From assembly GCF_013426915.1 (NCBI RefSeq), contig NZ_AP023179.1:1-64000 (forward strand): 64,000 bases of DNA. The letters are read 5' to 3'. Positions 38,941 through 47,374 of the stretch are shown piece after piece. Within the stretch, counting starts at the first letter, position 1. Every line of letters starts with the position of its first letter. The notes beneath the pieces are model-generated. The model ran no database searches, had not been told where the DNA came from, and saw only the letters and a list, made by a program, of their open reading frames with translations. The translations under genes and the position numbers were made by a program. The stretch comes from Paraburkholderia sp. PGU19. GTDB lineage: Bacteria; Pseudomonadota; Gammaproteobacteria; Burkholderiales; Burkholderiaceae.

Positions 38941-41353
38941 AGTGCGCCGCGCCACCAGTGTCGGCAGCCTCGTCCTGCGGGTGCTGGTGTCGACGGTGGC
39001 CGTCACGGCTGTCCTGCTGCTCGTGCTGCTCGCAGCAGCGAGCGCGAATACCGAGTTCTTCGATCGCTACTACGGCTGGCTCTACGCGGCCAACGTCGCC
39101 GTCGCGCTGATCTTCATGCTGATCGTCGCGGTGCTCGTCGTCATCATCGTCACGCGATTACGCAAGGGAAAGTTCGGCACACGGCTGCTGGCGAAGCTCG
39201 CATTCTTCTTCGCGCTGGTCGGCGTGGTGCCGGGCGGCATCATCTACATCGTGTCGTATCAGTTCGTGTCGCGCAGTATCGAATCGTGGTTCGACGTGAA
39301 TGTCGAAACGGCGTTGACCTCCGGGCTGAATCTCGGACGCGGCATGCTCGACGCGTCGCTGTCCGATCTGCAAACCAAAGGCCGCCTGATGGCCGAGCAG
39401 CTCGCGAGCGCGGATTCCGCCGGCACGACGCTCACGCTCTTGCGTTTGCGCGACCAGTTCGGCGTGCAGGATGCGACGATCGTCGAACCGTCGCGCAGTA
39501 TGTCGGGCCCGACGCCGGAGATGCACGTGGTCGCGCAGGCGACCAGCAATTATGCGTCGCTGGTGCCTAGCGATCTGCCCACGCCGATCATGATCGAGCA
39601 GGCGCGTGGCCGCGGCTTTGCATCGATTGAAGGTGAAGTGGATGGCGATCCGAAAGCGCGCGGCGCGAAGGGCGCATTGCGTCTGCGCATCGTGCAGCGC
39701 ATTCCGGACGCCAACGCCTCGCAGTTGCAGCCGACCGAGCGTTTCCTGCAACTCACGCAGCCCGTGTCGCAATCATTGGCGCGTAACGCGGATGCCGTGC
39801 AGCGCGCGTATCGCGAGTATCAGGAGAAAGCGATTGGGCGCACGGGCTTGCGCAAGATGTATATCGGCACGCTGACGCTCGCGCTGTTCCTCGCGACCTT
39901 TATCGCGATGATGCTCGCGCTCGCGCTCGGCAATCAGCTCGCGCGGCCGCTGTTCCTGCTTGCGCAAGGCACGAAGGAAGTGACGGAAGGCGACTACACG
40001 CCGAAGCGCGAGATCAAGTCGCGCGATGAACTGGGCTTCCTCACGCAGTCGTTCAACGCGATGACGCGCCAGTTGTCTGAAGCGCGCGCGGCCGTCGAAG
40101 CAAACCGCGTCGCACTCGAACATTCGAAGGCGTACCTCGAGAGCATTCTCGCGAACCTGACAGCGGGCGTGTTCGTCTTCGACCGGCAGTTCCGCCTGAC
40201 CACGGCCAATCGTGGCGCGGAGCGTATCTTCCGTCAGCCGTTCGCGTCGCTGTTCGGTTCGTCGCTGGATCGCATCAGCGTGTTGAGCGAATTCGGCGCG
40301 ATGGTGCGTAAGGCGTTCGCGGATCTCGAAGCGGCGGGCGGCGACGATCAGGGCGACACAGGACACTGGCAACAGCAGATGGCGCTGCAGGTCCCGGGCG
40401 AAGCCGATCCGCTGACGCTGCTCGTGCGCGGCGCGCGGCTCGTGTCGGCGGCGGGCAGCGACAGCGACGATGAAGAGACGTCCGGTTACGTCGTCGTGTT
40501 CGACGATATCTCCGACGTGATCTCCGCGCAGCGTTCGATCGCATGGGGCGAAGTCGCGCGGCGTCTCGCGCACGAGATCAAGAATCCTCTTACGCCGATC
40601 CAACTTTCGGCCGAGCGCTTGCAGATGAAGCTTACTGACAAGCTCTCGCCATCGGATGCAGACGTATTGAAGCGCGGTGCCACTACAATCGTGAATCAGG
40701 TCGCCGCGATGAAGCAGATGGTCGACGATTTCCGCGACTACGCGCGGACGCCGCCGGCCGTGCTTTCGAATCTGCAACTGAACGAACTGGTCAGCGAAGT
40801 GCTGACGCTGTATGGAATCGAAGAAGGCAAGACTCCGATTGTCGTCGAATTGGCGGACTTGCCCGTTATACGAGGTGACGCGACGCAATTGCGTCAGGTG
40901 ATCCATAACCTCCTGCAGAACGCACAGGATGCTGTCGCCGATATCGGGCAACCGCGTGTGTTGCTTGAGACGAGGACAGTAGAATATGGCGATCCCGACG
41001 CAGAGGGCAAAGTGAGCGTCGCGGTGCGATTGACCGTGTCGGACAACGGTCCGGGCTTCCCCGCGCGCATCCTCACGCGTGCGTTCGAACCTTACGTGAC
41101 GACCAAAGCCAAAGGAACAGGTCTTGGACTCGCCATGGTCAAGAAGATCGTCGATGAACACGGCGCACGGATCGACATTCGCAATCGCCTGAAAGCGGGC
41201 GATGTGATTGAAGGCGCGCAAATTTCGATCCTCTTCCTACAACTCGCAGACAACAAGGCTGCGGCGCCTGGAAGCGGGCCGCAGGCGGTGCACGGCAGTG
41301 GCGGTGCATCGCAGGGAAAGACAAAAGCAACAGTGCAGACAAGGGCAGCTTAA
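38930..41353 (+). CDS. NtrY-type membrane sensor histidine kinase
   Basis: 807-residue kinase. Transmembrane helices lie near 15-38, 48-73 and 88-108, with a periplasmic domain of about 190 residues and a further helix at about 305-330. HAMP follows (about 330-385), then a PAS domain (about 395-500). The HisKA domain has phosphoacceptor H548 in RRLAHEIKNPLTP. The ATPase domain has HNLLQNAQDA, DNGPGFP and KGTGLGLAMVKKI. The GTG start overlaps DUF4390 by 11 bases. The response regulator follows with no gap. The architecture is that of NtrY; the signal is unknown. Confidence 0.92.
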   Translation: MLNKVRRATSVGSLVLRVLVSTVAVTAVLLLVLLAAASANTEFFDRYYGWLYAANVAVALIFMLIVAVLVVIIVTRLRKGKFGTRLLAKLAFFFALVGVVPGGIIYIVSYQFVSRSIESWFDVNVETALTSGLNLGRGMLDASLSDLQTKGRLMAEQLASADSAGTTLTLLRLRDQFGVQDATIVEPSRSMSGPTPEMHVVAQATSNYASLVPSDLPTPIMIEQARGRGFASIEGEVDGDPKARGAKGALRLRIVQRIPDANASQLQPTERFLQLTQPVSQSLARNADAVQRAYREYQEKAIGRTGLRKMYIGTLTLALFLATFIAMMLALALGNQLARPLFLLAQGTKEVTEGDYTPKREIKSRDELGFLTQSFNAMTRQLSEARAAVEANRVALEHSKAYLESILANLTAGVFVFDRQFRLTTANRGAERIFRQPFASLFGSSLDRISVLSEFGAMVRKAFADLEAAGGDDQGDTGHWQQQMALQVPGEADPLTLLVRGARLVSAAGSDSDDEETSGYVVVFDDISDVISAQRSIAWGEVARRLAHEIKNPLTPIQLSAERLQMKLTDKLSPSDADVLKRGATTIVNQVAAMKQMVDDFRDYARTPPAVLSNLQLNELVSEVLTLYGIEEGKTPIVVELADLPVIRGDATQLRQVIHNLLQNAQDAVADIGQPRVLLETRTVEYGDPDAEGKVSVAVRLTVSDNGPGFPARILTRAFEPYVTTKAKGTGLGLAMVKKIVDEHGARIDIRNRLKAGDVIEGAQISILFLQLADNKAAAPGSGPQAVHGSGGASQGKTKATVQTRAA

Positions 41354-42043
41354 ATGGCAACCATCCTGGTGGTAGATGATGAAATGGGCATCCGGGAATT
41401 GCTCTCGGAGATCCTGAGCGACGAAGGGCATGTCGTGGAGGTCGCGGAGAACGCGCAGGAGGCGCGCGACTACCGGCTCCGCCAGGCACCCGATCTGGTG
41501 CTGCTCGACATCTGGATGCCCGATACCGATGGCGTCACGTTGCTCAAGGAATGGGCCGCGCAGGCGCTACTCACGATGCCCGTCATCATGATGTCGGGCC
41601 ACGCGACCATCGATACGGCCGTCGAAGCGACCAAGATCGGCGCGCTCAACTTCCTTGAGAAACCGATCGCGCTGCAGAAGCTGCTGAAGGCCGTCGAGCA
41701 GGGGCTAGCGCGCGGCAGCGCGGCGCCCGCGGCGGGCGGCGTGGCAGCGAAGCCGGTGATGGTGACGAATGCGTCGGCCGTGGCATCGGCGGCTGCGCTG
41801 CCGATGATGTCGGCGGACAGTCTGAGCGGCGGCATGCTGTCCGCGCAGACGGCATCGATTTCATTCGACATTCCGCTGCGCGATGCACGCGACGCGTTCG
41901 AGCGCGCGTACTTCGAGTATCACCTCGCGCGCGAGAACGGCAGCATGACGCGCGTCGCCGAAAAGACGGGGCTCGAGCGAACGCATTTGTATCGCAAGCT
42001 CAAGCAGTTGGGCGTCGATCTCGGCAAGAACAAAGGCGAATAA
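41354..42043 (+). CDS. Response regulator, receiver plus Fis-type helix-turn-helix
   Basis: 229-residue regulator. The receiver domain covers about 1-120, with phosphoacceptor D52 in LVLLDIWMPDTDG and GALNFLEKPI near its end. After a linker rich in Ala, Ser and Val (about 125-170) comes a Fis-type helix-turn-helix (RDAFERAYFEYHLARENGS, then VAEKTGLERTHLYRKLKQLG). Receiver and Fis parts resemble NtrX, but the central AAA+ sigma-54 activation domain is absent. It starts directly after the kinase stop, so it is the cognate partner. Confidence 0.92.
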   Translation: MATILVVDDEMGIRELLSEILSDEGHVVEVAENAQEARDYRLRQAPDLVLLDIWMPDTDGVTLLKEWAAQALLTMPVIMMSGHATIDTAVEATKIGALNFLEKPIALQKLLKAVEQGLARGSAAPAAGGVAAKPVMVTNASAVASAAALPMMSADSLSGGMLSAQTASISFDIPLRDARDAFERAYFEYHLARENGSMTRVAEKTGLERTHLYRKLKQLGVDLGKNKGE

Positions 42044-42115
42044 ACGCCTCTCAAGTTTTTTTCGGAAGGGGCTTGAGAAAGCCAAAAGTGCTTGCTATAC
42101 TCTCGCTTCTTCGTT

Positions 42116-42191
42116 GGCCCGGTAGCTCAGTTGGTAGAGCAGCGGATTGAAAATCCGCGTGTCGGTGGTTCGATTCCGCCCCAGGCCACCA
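42116..42191 (+). tRNA. tRNA-Phe (GAA anticodon)
   Basis: 76 bases with encoded CCA. D arm GCTCAGTTGGTAGAGC, anticodon stem GCGGA/TCCGC with loop TTGAAAA (GAA), variable loop GTGTC, T arm GGTGG-TTCGATT-CCGCC. The acceptor stem GGCCCGG / CCAGGCC has one C-A mismatch (position 5 with 68). A -10-like TATACT lies 19 bases before the gene. Confidence 0.95.
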
Positions 42192-42197
42192 GGATTC

Positions 42198-42232
42198 AGC
42201 CCCAGGAAATCGCAAGATTCCTGGGGCTTTTC
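42198..42232 (+). terminator. Terminator after tRNA-Phe
   Basis: Stem AGCCCCAGGAA/TTCCTGGGGCT, loop near ATCGCAAGA, then TTTTCC. Confidence 0.85.
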
Positions 42233-42326
42233 CTATTTGCGGGCAAGATGTCGTTCGCTGCGTGGGATGAGCGGTGCAGCGGCCGCGAGCGAGCCTCGGC
42301 GGCGCATGATAAAATCCCGCTGTATC

Positions 42327-42362
42327 AAGGACTTGCCACGTGTTCTTAGCAAGTCCTTTTTC
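42327..42362 (+). terminator. Second rho-independent terminator upstream of queC
   Basis: Stem AAGGACTTGC/GCAAGTCCTT with a 12-base loop containing CACGTG, followed by TTTTT. It has no obvious gene in front of it. Confidence 0.75.
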
Positions 42363-42432
42363 GTTTCAGGTCCAAGGCATCGTGTAGCGTGAAACGCTCT
42401 GGCGGACGATCAGCGGTATAAGCCACAGCAGA

Positions 42433-42460
42433 TTGGCGCGCGAAAGCCGCCGCCTATACT
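42433..42460 (+). promoter_or_regulatory. Predicted sigma-70 promoter of queCED
   Basis: TTGGCG, 16 bases, TATACT, about 120 bases before the queC GTG start. Confidence 0.6.
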
Positions 42461-42582
42461 GCTTGAGCCAACGTCCGTGCCGGCCAGCGCCGAAGGGTCT
42501 CAAACAGGTCGCGAGGCCGGCCGCGAGTCGCCGCTCGCGCGCGGCCGCTGGCGCACGCAATCAACCTACACGGAGTTTCACG

Positions 42583-43314
42583 GTGACCCGCAAAGACGCC
42601 AAGAGTAGCGCGCTCGTGCTGTTTTCCGGTGGCCAGGATTCGGCCACGTGTCTCGCCTGGGCGCTGGATCGATACGAGACGGTCGAAACGCTGGGTTTCG
42701 ACTACGGCCAGCGGCATCGCGTCGAACTCGAATGCCGCGAGGGATTTCGCAGCGCCGTGGCGCGCACGTTCCCCGAGTGGGGCGAGCGGCTCGGCGACGA
42801 TCACATGATCGATCTGTCGGTACTCGGATCGATCAGCGATACCGCAATGACACGCGAGATCGAGATCCACGCAGTATCGAACGGTCTGCCGAATACGTTC
42901 GTACCCGGCCGCAACCTGATGTTCATGACGATCGCGGCAGCCATTGCGTATCGGCGTGGACTGCGTGTGCTGGTCGGCGGCATGTGCGAGACGGATTTCT
43001 CCGGCTACCCGGACTGCCGCGACGACACGATGAAAGCGCTGCAAGTCGCGCTGAACCTCGGCATGGACAGCCGCTTCGTGCTGGAGACACCGCTGATGTG
43101 GATCGACAAGGCCGACACGTGGCGCCTCGCGCATGAACTGGGCGGCGAAGAACTGGTCGAGCTGATTCGCGTCGAGACGCACACGTGTTATCTCGGCGAG
43201 CGCGCGGAACTGCATGCGTGGGGCTTCGGTTGTGGCGAGTGCCCGGCGTGCCGCTTGCGCAAGCGCGGTTACGAGGCGTATCTGAACGGCGAACAGGTCA
43301 CGGAACCCGCTTGA
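42583..43314 (+). CDS. queC: 7-cyano-7-deazaguanine synthase QueC
   Basis: 243-residue ATP-dependent enzyme that makes preQ0 from 7-carboxy-7-deazaguanine and ammonia, a step of queuosine synthesis. The PP-loop motif is [18 protein letters not shown]. The zinc site is [12 protein letters not shown]...[14 protein letters not shown]. The GTG start at 42583 has GGAG 7 bases upstream; the open frame continues left, but only through non-conserved sequence. First gene of queC-queE-queD. Confidence 0.95.
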   Translation: MTRKDAKSSALVLFSGGQDSATCLAWALDRYETVETLGFDYGQRHRVELECREGFRSAVARTFPEWGERLGDDHMIDLSVLGSISDTAMTREIEIHAVSNGLPNTFVPGRNLMFMTIAAAIAYRRGLRVLVGGMCETDFSGYPDCRDDTMKALQVALNLGMDSRFVLETPLMWIDKADTWRLAHELGGEELVELIRVETHTCYLGERAELHAWGFGCGECPACRLRKRGYEAYLNGEQVTEPA

Positions 43315-43390
43315 GCGGCTTATACAAGCAACAGCACGCGGCACAAGCGCACATCAACAGAGCTTCACGGAGCATCGGGCAGAAAGCAGC

Positions 43391-44023
43391 ATGACGTACG
43401 CGGTCAAGGAAATCTTCTACACGTTGCAGGGCGAGGGCGCGAACGCCGGACGTCCGGCCGTGTTTTGCCGGTTCGCCGGATGCAACCTGTGGTCGGGCCG
43501 CGAAGAAGATCGCGCGGACGCGGTGTGCCAGTTCTGCGATACCGACTTCGTCGGCACCGACGGCGAGAACGGCGGCAAATTCCGCACGCCCGAAGAACTC
43601 GCCGCGAAGATTGCATCGTTGTGGCCCGAAGGCGAAGGCCAACGGTTCGTCGTGTGCACGGGTGGCGAGCCGATGCTGCAGATTGACCAGCCGCTTGTCG
43701 ATGCATTGCACGCACAAGGCTTTGAAATCGCGATCGAAACGAACGGTTCGCTCCCGGTGCTCGACACGATCGACTGGATCTGCGTGAGCCCGAAAGCCGA
43801 TGCACCGCTCGTGCAGACCAAAGGCAACGAACTGAAAGTGGTCGTGCCGCAAGAAAACCAGCGTCTCGCCGACTATGCGAAGCTCGACTTCGACTATTTT
43901 CTCGTCCAGCCGATGGACGGCCCGTCGCGCGATATCAACACGAAGCTCGCCATCGACTGGTGCAAGCGTCATCCTCAATGGCGCTTGTCGATGCAGACTC
44001 ACAAGTACCTGAACATTCCCTGA
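43391..44023 (+). CDS. queE: 7-carboxy-7-deazaguanine synthase QueE
   Basis: 210-residue radical-SAM enzyme that converts carboxytetrahydropterin to 7-carboxy-7-deazaguanine. The cluster cysteines are C31, C46 and C49 (CNLWSGREED...CQFC), a C-x14-C-x2-C spacing instead of the canonical C-x3-C-x2-C. Such an expanded loop is known in the structurally studied Burkholderia multivorans QueE. Other family marks are FYTLQGEGANAGRPAVFCRF, VVCTGGEPMLQID and ETNGSLPV. It lies between queC and queD. Confidence 0.95.
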   Translation: MTYAVKEIFYTLQGEGANAGRPAVFCRFAGCNLWSGREEDRADAVCQFCDTDFVGTDGENGGKFRTPEELAAKIASLWPEGEGQRFVVCTGGEPMLQIDQPLVDALHAQGFEIAIETNGSLPVLDTIDWICVSPKADAPLVQTKGNELKVVVPQENQRLADYAKLDFDYFLVQPMDGPSRDINTKLAIDWCKRHPQWRLSMQTHKYLNIP

Positions 44024-44029
44024 TTTGCC

Positions 44030-44476
44030 GTGCTGACGATTACACGAAAACTCGAATTCGACGCGGGCCACCGCATTCCTGATCACCGCAGCCAGTGCCG
44101 CAATCTGCACGGTCATCGCTATGTGCTCGAAATTACGCTGCAAGGCGACCTCGTCGAAACGGAAGGCGCGCCGGATCGCGGCATGGTGATGGATTTCGCC
44201 GACGTGAAGGCGCTCGCGAACGAGCACCTCGTCGATAAGTGGGATCACGCGTTTCTCGTCTATGAAGGCGATACGCAGGTGCGCGGCTTTCTCGAATCGA
44301 TGGCCGGTCACAAGACGATCGTGCTCGACCGCATCCCGACCGTCGAAAACCTCGCCGCCGTCGCGTTCGACATTCTCGCGAACGTCTACGACGCGCACTA
44401 CGGCGTCAATCTCCGGCTGCATAAGGTGCGTCTGTACGAGACGCCGAATTGCTGGGCCGACGTCGTCCGCGACTAA
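44030..44476 (+). CDS. queD: 6-carboxy-5,6,7,8-tetrahydropterin synthase QueD
   Basis: 148-residue tunnelling-fold enzyme that converts dihydroneopterin triphosphate to carboxytetrahydropterin. Zinc ligands H14, H27 and H29 are in FDAGHRIPDH and CRNLHGHRY; catalytic C23 precedes them. The GTG start lies six bases after the queE stop, so the gene is in the que operon. Length is normal or slightly long. Confidence 0.94.
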   Translation: MLTITRKLEFDAGHRIPDHRSQCRNLHGHRYVLEITLQGDLVETEGAPDRGMVMDFADVKALANEHLVDKWDHAFLVYEGDTQVRGFLESMAGHKTIVLDRIPTVENLAAVAFDILANVYDAHYGVNLRLHKVRLYETPNCWADVVRD

Positions 44477-44526
44477 ACGGGTTATTGTCACGGTATGATC
44501 GTTTCGATAACCACACGGAGCGAGAC

Positions 44527-44664
44527 ATGCCGGTCACCGCGCTACGCTGCGGGCTCGACGCCCGCCACCTTCCTCTAGTTGTTGACGTCGGTCTTTCGGG
44601 CCGCGTCGTCTTTTGCTCCAGCCTGATTGCGGCTGCGCCTTCCATCGACGGAGGCGCGCGATGA
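44527..44664 (+). CDS. Possible 45-residue small ORF before the aldolase
   Basis: ATG with GGAG 8 bases upstream; the stop overlaps the aldolase ATG by four bases (ATGA). The sequence MPVTALRCGLDARHLPLVVD (first part) resembles nothing I know. Ribosome-binding site and overlap favour translation and coupling; the composition is ordinary for GC-rich random frames. Unproven. Confidence 0.4.
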   Translation: MPVTALRCGLDARHLPLVVDVGLSGRVVFCSSLIAAAPSIDGGAR

Positions 44665-45443
44665 GCACGTTCACGAATCCACTCAAGCTGCGTCTCAAGG
44701 ACCCGGACCCGCTGTTCGGGCTGTGGCTGTCGCTGGGCAGCGATAGCGCGGCGGAAGCGCTCGCGCACGCCGGTTTCGACTGGCTGCTGATCGACATGGA
44801 GCATGCGCCCAACGACAGCAGCGACGTCACCGGCCAATTGCGCGCGATTGCTGCGGCGCATTTGCCGACCGAGCCCGTCGTGCGCCTGCCCGCCGTCGAG
44901 CCGTGGCTCGTGAAGCGCGTGCTCGATGCGGGCGCGCGCACGCTGATGTTTCCGAACATCGAGACGGCCGACGAAGCGGCACATGCCGTTCGCCTGACGC
45001 AATACGCGACAGCCGATGCACCGGACGGTCTGCGCGGCGTCGCTGGCGCAGTGCGTGCTGCCGCTTACGGCATGCGGCGCGATTATCTGCAGAACGCGAA
45101 CGCGCAGATTGCGAACATCGTGCAGATCGAATCGCAACACGCGCTCGCAAATCTTGAGCAGATCGCGGCGACGCGAGGTGTCGATTGCCTGTTCGTCGGA
45201 CCGGCGGATCTCGCGGCGAGCCTCGGTCATCTCGGCGATTCGAAACACCCTGAAGTGCAGGACGCGATGAAGCATATTCTGGACGTCGCGCATCGTGCGC
45301 GTGTCGCGACGGGCATCTTCGCGATGGACGTCGCGAGCGCGCGGCAATACCGGTCGGAAGGCTTTCGCTTCATCGCGCTGGCCGCCGATGTGATGTGGCT
45401 GTTGCGCACCACGCGACAGGCACTGCAGGAGGCTCGGTCATGA
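44661..45443 (+). CDS. HpcH/HpaI-family aldolase
   Basis: 260-residue class II (metal-dependent) aldolase of the HpcH/HpaI family, acting on 2-oxo-3-deoxy sugar acids or 4-hydroxy-2-oxo-acids. Marks include FGLWLSLGSDSAAEALAHAG, DWLLIDMEHAPND, TLMFPNIETADEA, VQIESQHALANL and LFVGPADLAASLG. GGAGG lies 7 bases before the ATG. Substrate unknown. Its stop overlaps the start of a secreted Sel1 protein, an odd functional pairing. Confidence 0.92.
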   Translation: MSTFTNPLKLRLKDPDPLFGLWLSLGSDSAAEALAHAGFDWLLIDMEHAPNDSSDVTGQLRAIAAAHLPTEPVVRLPAVEPWLVKRVLDAGARTLMFPNIETADEAAHAVRLTQYATADAPDGLRGVAGAVRAAAYGMRRDYLQNANAQIANIVQIESQHALANLEQIAATRGVDCLFVGPADLAASLGHLGDSKHPEVQDAMKHILDVAHRARVATGIFAMDVASARQYRSEGFRFIALAADVMWLLRTTRQALQEARS

Positions 45444-46150
45444 AGCTGTTGTCGTTACGCACGATGCGCATTGCAAGTCGTGTCATCGTGCTGACCGCTC
45501 TGACGGCGGGCGCGGCGGCGCATGCGCAAAGCAAGACGCCGCCCGCGTCAGACATGGAAACGCAAACGGCCGTCGCCGATTACAACGCAGGCAACTTCAC
45601 GTCCGCGCTCGCCGAGTTTCGTAAGGCCGCGCAGCGCGGCAGCCGTCTCGCCGAGTTCAACTACGCGATGATGCTGCTCAACGGCGAGGGCGGTCCTGCG
45701 AATATCGAAGAAGGCAAGAAGTGGCTGCGCAAAGCCGCCGACGCGAACATGTCGCACGCGCAATACGTGTACGGCAAGATGTACGACGATGGAGAGTTCG
45801 TCGGGCGCGATCCTGCGGAAGCGCATCAATGGTTTCTGAAGGCTGCGCAGCAAGGGCACATTCAGGCTGAACTGGCGCTGGCGAACCAGTTTCTCGATGG
45901 GCGCGGCACCGCGCGTGACAACCAGCAGGCGTTCTACTGGTACAAGAAGGCGGCCGAGGGCGGCGACATGACCGCGCAGTACGTGACGGGCTCGTTTTAC
46001 GAGCGCGGCGGCGATGGCGTGACGCAGAATCTGAACGTCGCGCGGGCCTATTACGCGGCTGCGGCCGCGCAAGGCGACCCGGCGGCGCGGCTCAAGTATC
46101 AGCAGCTCAGCACCCAGTTACGCGAATCGCACGAAGCGAAGCCGCAATAA
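45440..46150 (+). CDS. Secreted Sel1-repeat (tetratricopeptide-like) protein
   Basis: 236 residues with an N-terminal signal peptide (RIASRVIVLTALTAGAAAHA). Sel1-like repeats follow: AEFNYAMMLLNGEGGPANIEE, AQYVYGKMYDDGEFVGRDPAE and AELALANQFLDGRGTARDN (shown in part), each with the A-x3-LG...G pattern, then a weaker fourth. Such repeats bind other proteins, often in the periplasm. The start overlaps the aldolase stop (ATGA) with AGGAGG upstream. Role unknown. Confidence 0.9.
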   Translation: MKLLSLRTMRIASRVIVLTALTAGAAAHAQSKTPPASDMETQTAVADYNAGNFTSALAEFRKAAQRGSRLAEFNYAMMLLNGEGGPANIEEGKKWLRKAADANMSHAQYVYGKMYDDGEFVGRDPAEAHQWFLKAAQQGHIQAELALANQFLDGRGTARDNQQAFYWYKKAAEGGDMTAQYVTGSFYERGGDGVTQNLNVARAYYAAAAAQGDPAARLKYQQLSTQLRESHEAKPQ

Positions 46151-46187
46151 AAAACGGCGCCTGAAAATTTCAGGCGCCGTTTTGTTT
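46147..46187. terminator. Bidirectional terminator between Sel1 gene and rodA
   Basis: Near-perfect hairpin AAAACGGCGCCTGAAA / TTTCAGGCGCCGTTTT. A and T tracts on both flanks serve both convergent operons. Confidence 0.88.
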
Positions 46188-46215
46188 GCATGTCCGTATT
46201 GTTGGTGCTGCCAGG

Positions 46216-47364
46216 TCAGCTCTGCATCAAACGCTTCTGTCGCGCGACGCTCATGATGAGCCCGATCGCGAAGCCGAGCGTCGTCAACGCGGTGCCGCCG
46301 TAGCTCATGAACGGCAACGGCACGCCGACCACGGGAAGAATCCCGCTCACCATGCCGATGTTCACGAATGCGTAGGTGAAGAACGCCATCGTCAGCGAGC
46401 CGGCCAGTAATCGGCCGAAAAGCGTCGCGCCGTTCGCCGCGATGTACAGGCCGCGCGCGATCAGAGCCATGTAGAGCGTCAGCAATACAAGACCGCCGGC
46501 CAGGCCGAACTCCTCGGAGAACACCGCGAAGATGAAGTCAGTGTGCTTCTCGGGAATGAACTCGAGGTGCGCCTGCGTGCCCTTCAACCAGCCCTTGCCG
46601 AGCGGGCCGCCCGAGCCGATCGCGATCACGGCCTGAATGGTGTGGAAGCCTTTGCCCAACGGGTCGGACGTCGGATCGAGCAGCGTGCAGATGCGGTGCT
46701 TCTGGTAATCGTGCATCAGCGGCCATTGCACTTCGGGCTGACAGATCTTGTCCTGGAACGTTGCGATCGCGCCGACGGCAATCACGCCCGCAATCAGCAC
46801 AGGGACGATCAGCTTGAAACTCAGCCCCGCGAAATAGATGACGAAGAACCCCGATGCGAACACGAGCACGGCCGTGCCGAGGTCGGGCTGCTTGGCGATC
46901 AGCCCGACGGGTACCGCGAGAATCAGCATGCCGACGATGTAATCCCACCACCGGATGTTGCCTTCGCGGCGCTGGTAGTACCACGCAAGCATCAGCGGCG
47001 TCGCGATCTTGAGAATCTCCGATGGCTGGATCACCACGCCGACGTTGATCCAGCGCTTTGCGCCCTTGCGCGTGAGGCCGAATAGCGCCACGGCAATCAG
47101 TAACGCGACCCCGAATGTGTAGAGCGGGACGGCGAAGCGCATCAGCGTCGTGGGCGGGATGTTGGCCAGCACCCACATCAGCGCGAATGTCAGGATGATG
47201 TTGCGCAACTGGTCTTCGACGCGGCCGGGCACGTCGAGGCTTGCGCTGTACAGCGTCACGATGCCGACGCACAGCAGCAGAAAGACGATCAGTGCGAGCG
47301 GGCGGTCGAAGCCCGCGAACATCTTCTTGAAGCGTTCGAGCCAGGCGCGCTTGTCGATTTGCAT
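46216..47364 (-). CDS. rodA: Rod-shape protein RodA (SEDS glycosyltransferase)
   Basis: 382-residue SEDS-family peptidoglycan polymerase with about ten transmembrane helices; it works with PBP2 in lateral wall growth. Marks are KRWINVGVVIQPSEILKIATP, AKQPDLGTAVLVF, FIPEKHTDFIFAVFSEEFG and VGVPLPFMSYGGTAL (shown in part). AAGGAG lies 7 bases before the ATG at 47364. It is the last gene of mreB-mreC-mreD-mrdA-rodA and ends at a bidirectional terminator. Confidence 0.96.
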   Translation of the reverse strand: MQIDKRAWLERFKKMFAGFDRPLALIVFLLLCVGIVTLYSASLDVPGRVEDQLRNIILTFALMWVLANIPPTTLMRFAVPLYTFGVALLIAVALFGLTRKGAKRWINVGVVIQPSEILKIATPLMLAWYYQRREGNIRWWDYIVGMLILAVPVGLIAKQPDLGTAVLVFASGFFVIYFAGLSFKLIVPVLIAGVIAVGAIATFQDKICQPEVQWPLMHDYQKHRICTLLDPTSDPLGKGFHTIQAVIAIGSGGPLGKGWLKGTQAHLEFIPEKHTDFIFAVFSEEFGLAGGLVLLTLYMALIARGLYIAANGATLFGRLLAGSLTMAFFTYAFVNIGMVSGILPVVGVPLPFMSYGGTALTTLGFAIGLIMSVARQKRLMQS

Positions 47365-47374
47365 GCCTTTCTCC

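Larger units (their letters stand above)
42233..42582 (+). other. tRNA-Phe - queC interval with second terminator and queC promoter
   Basis: About 350 bases without a protein gene. A second terminator-like hairpin lies at 42327-42361, preceded by TGATAAAAT (42307-42315), so a short untranslated RNA between the two terminators is possible. A dyad GTTTCA...TGAAAC follows near 42363-42396. The queC promoter lies at 42433-42460. No preQ1 riboswitch core was recognised. Confidence 0.5.
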
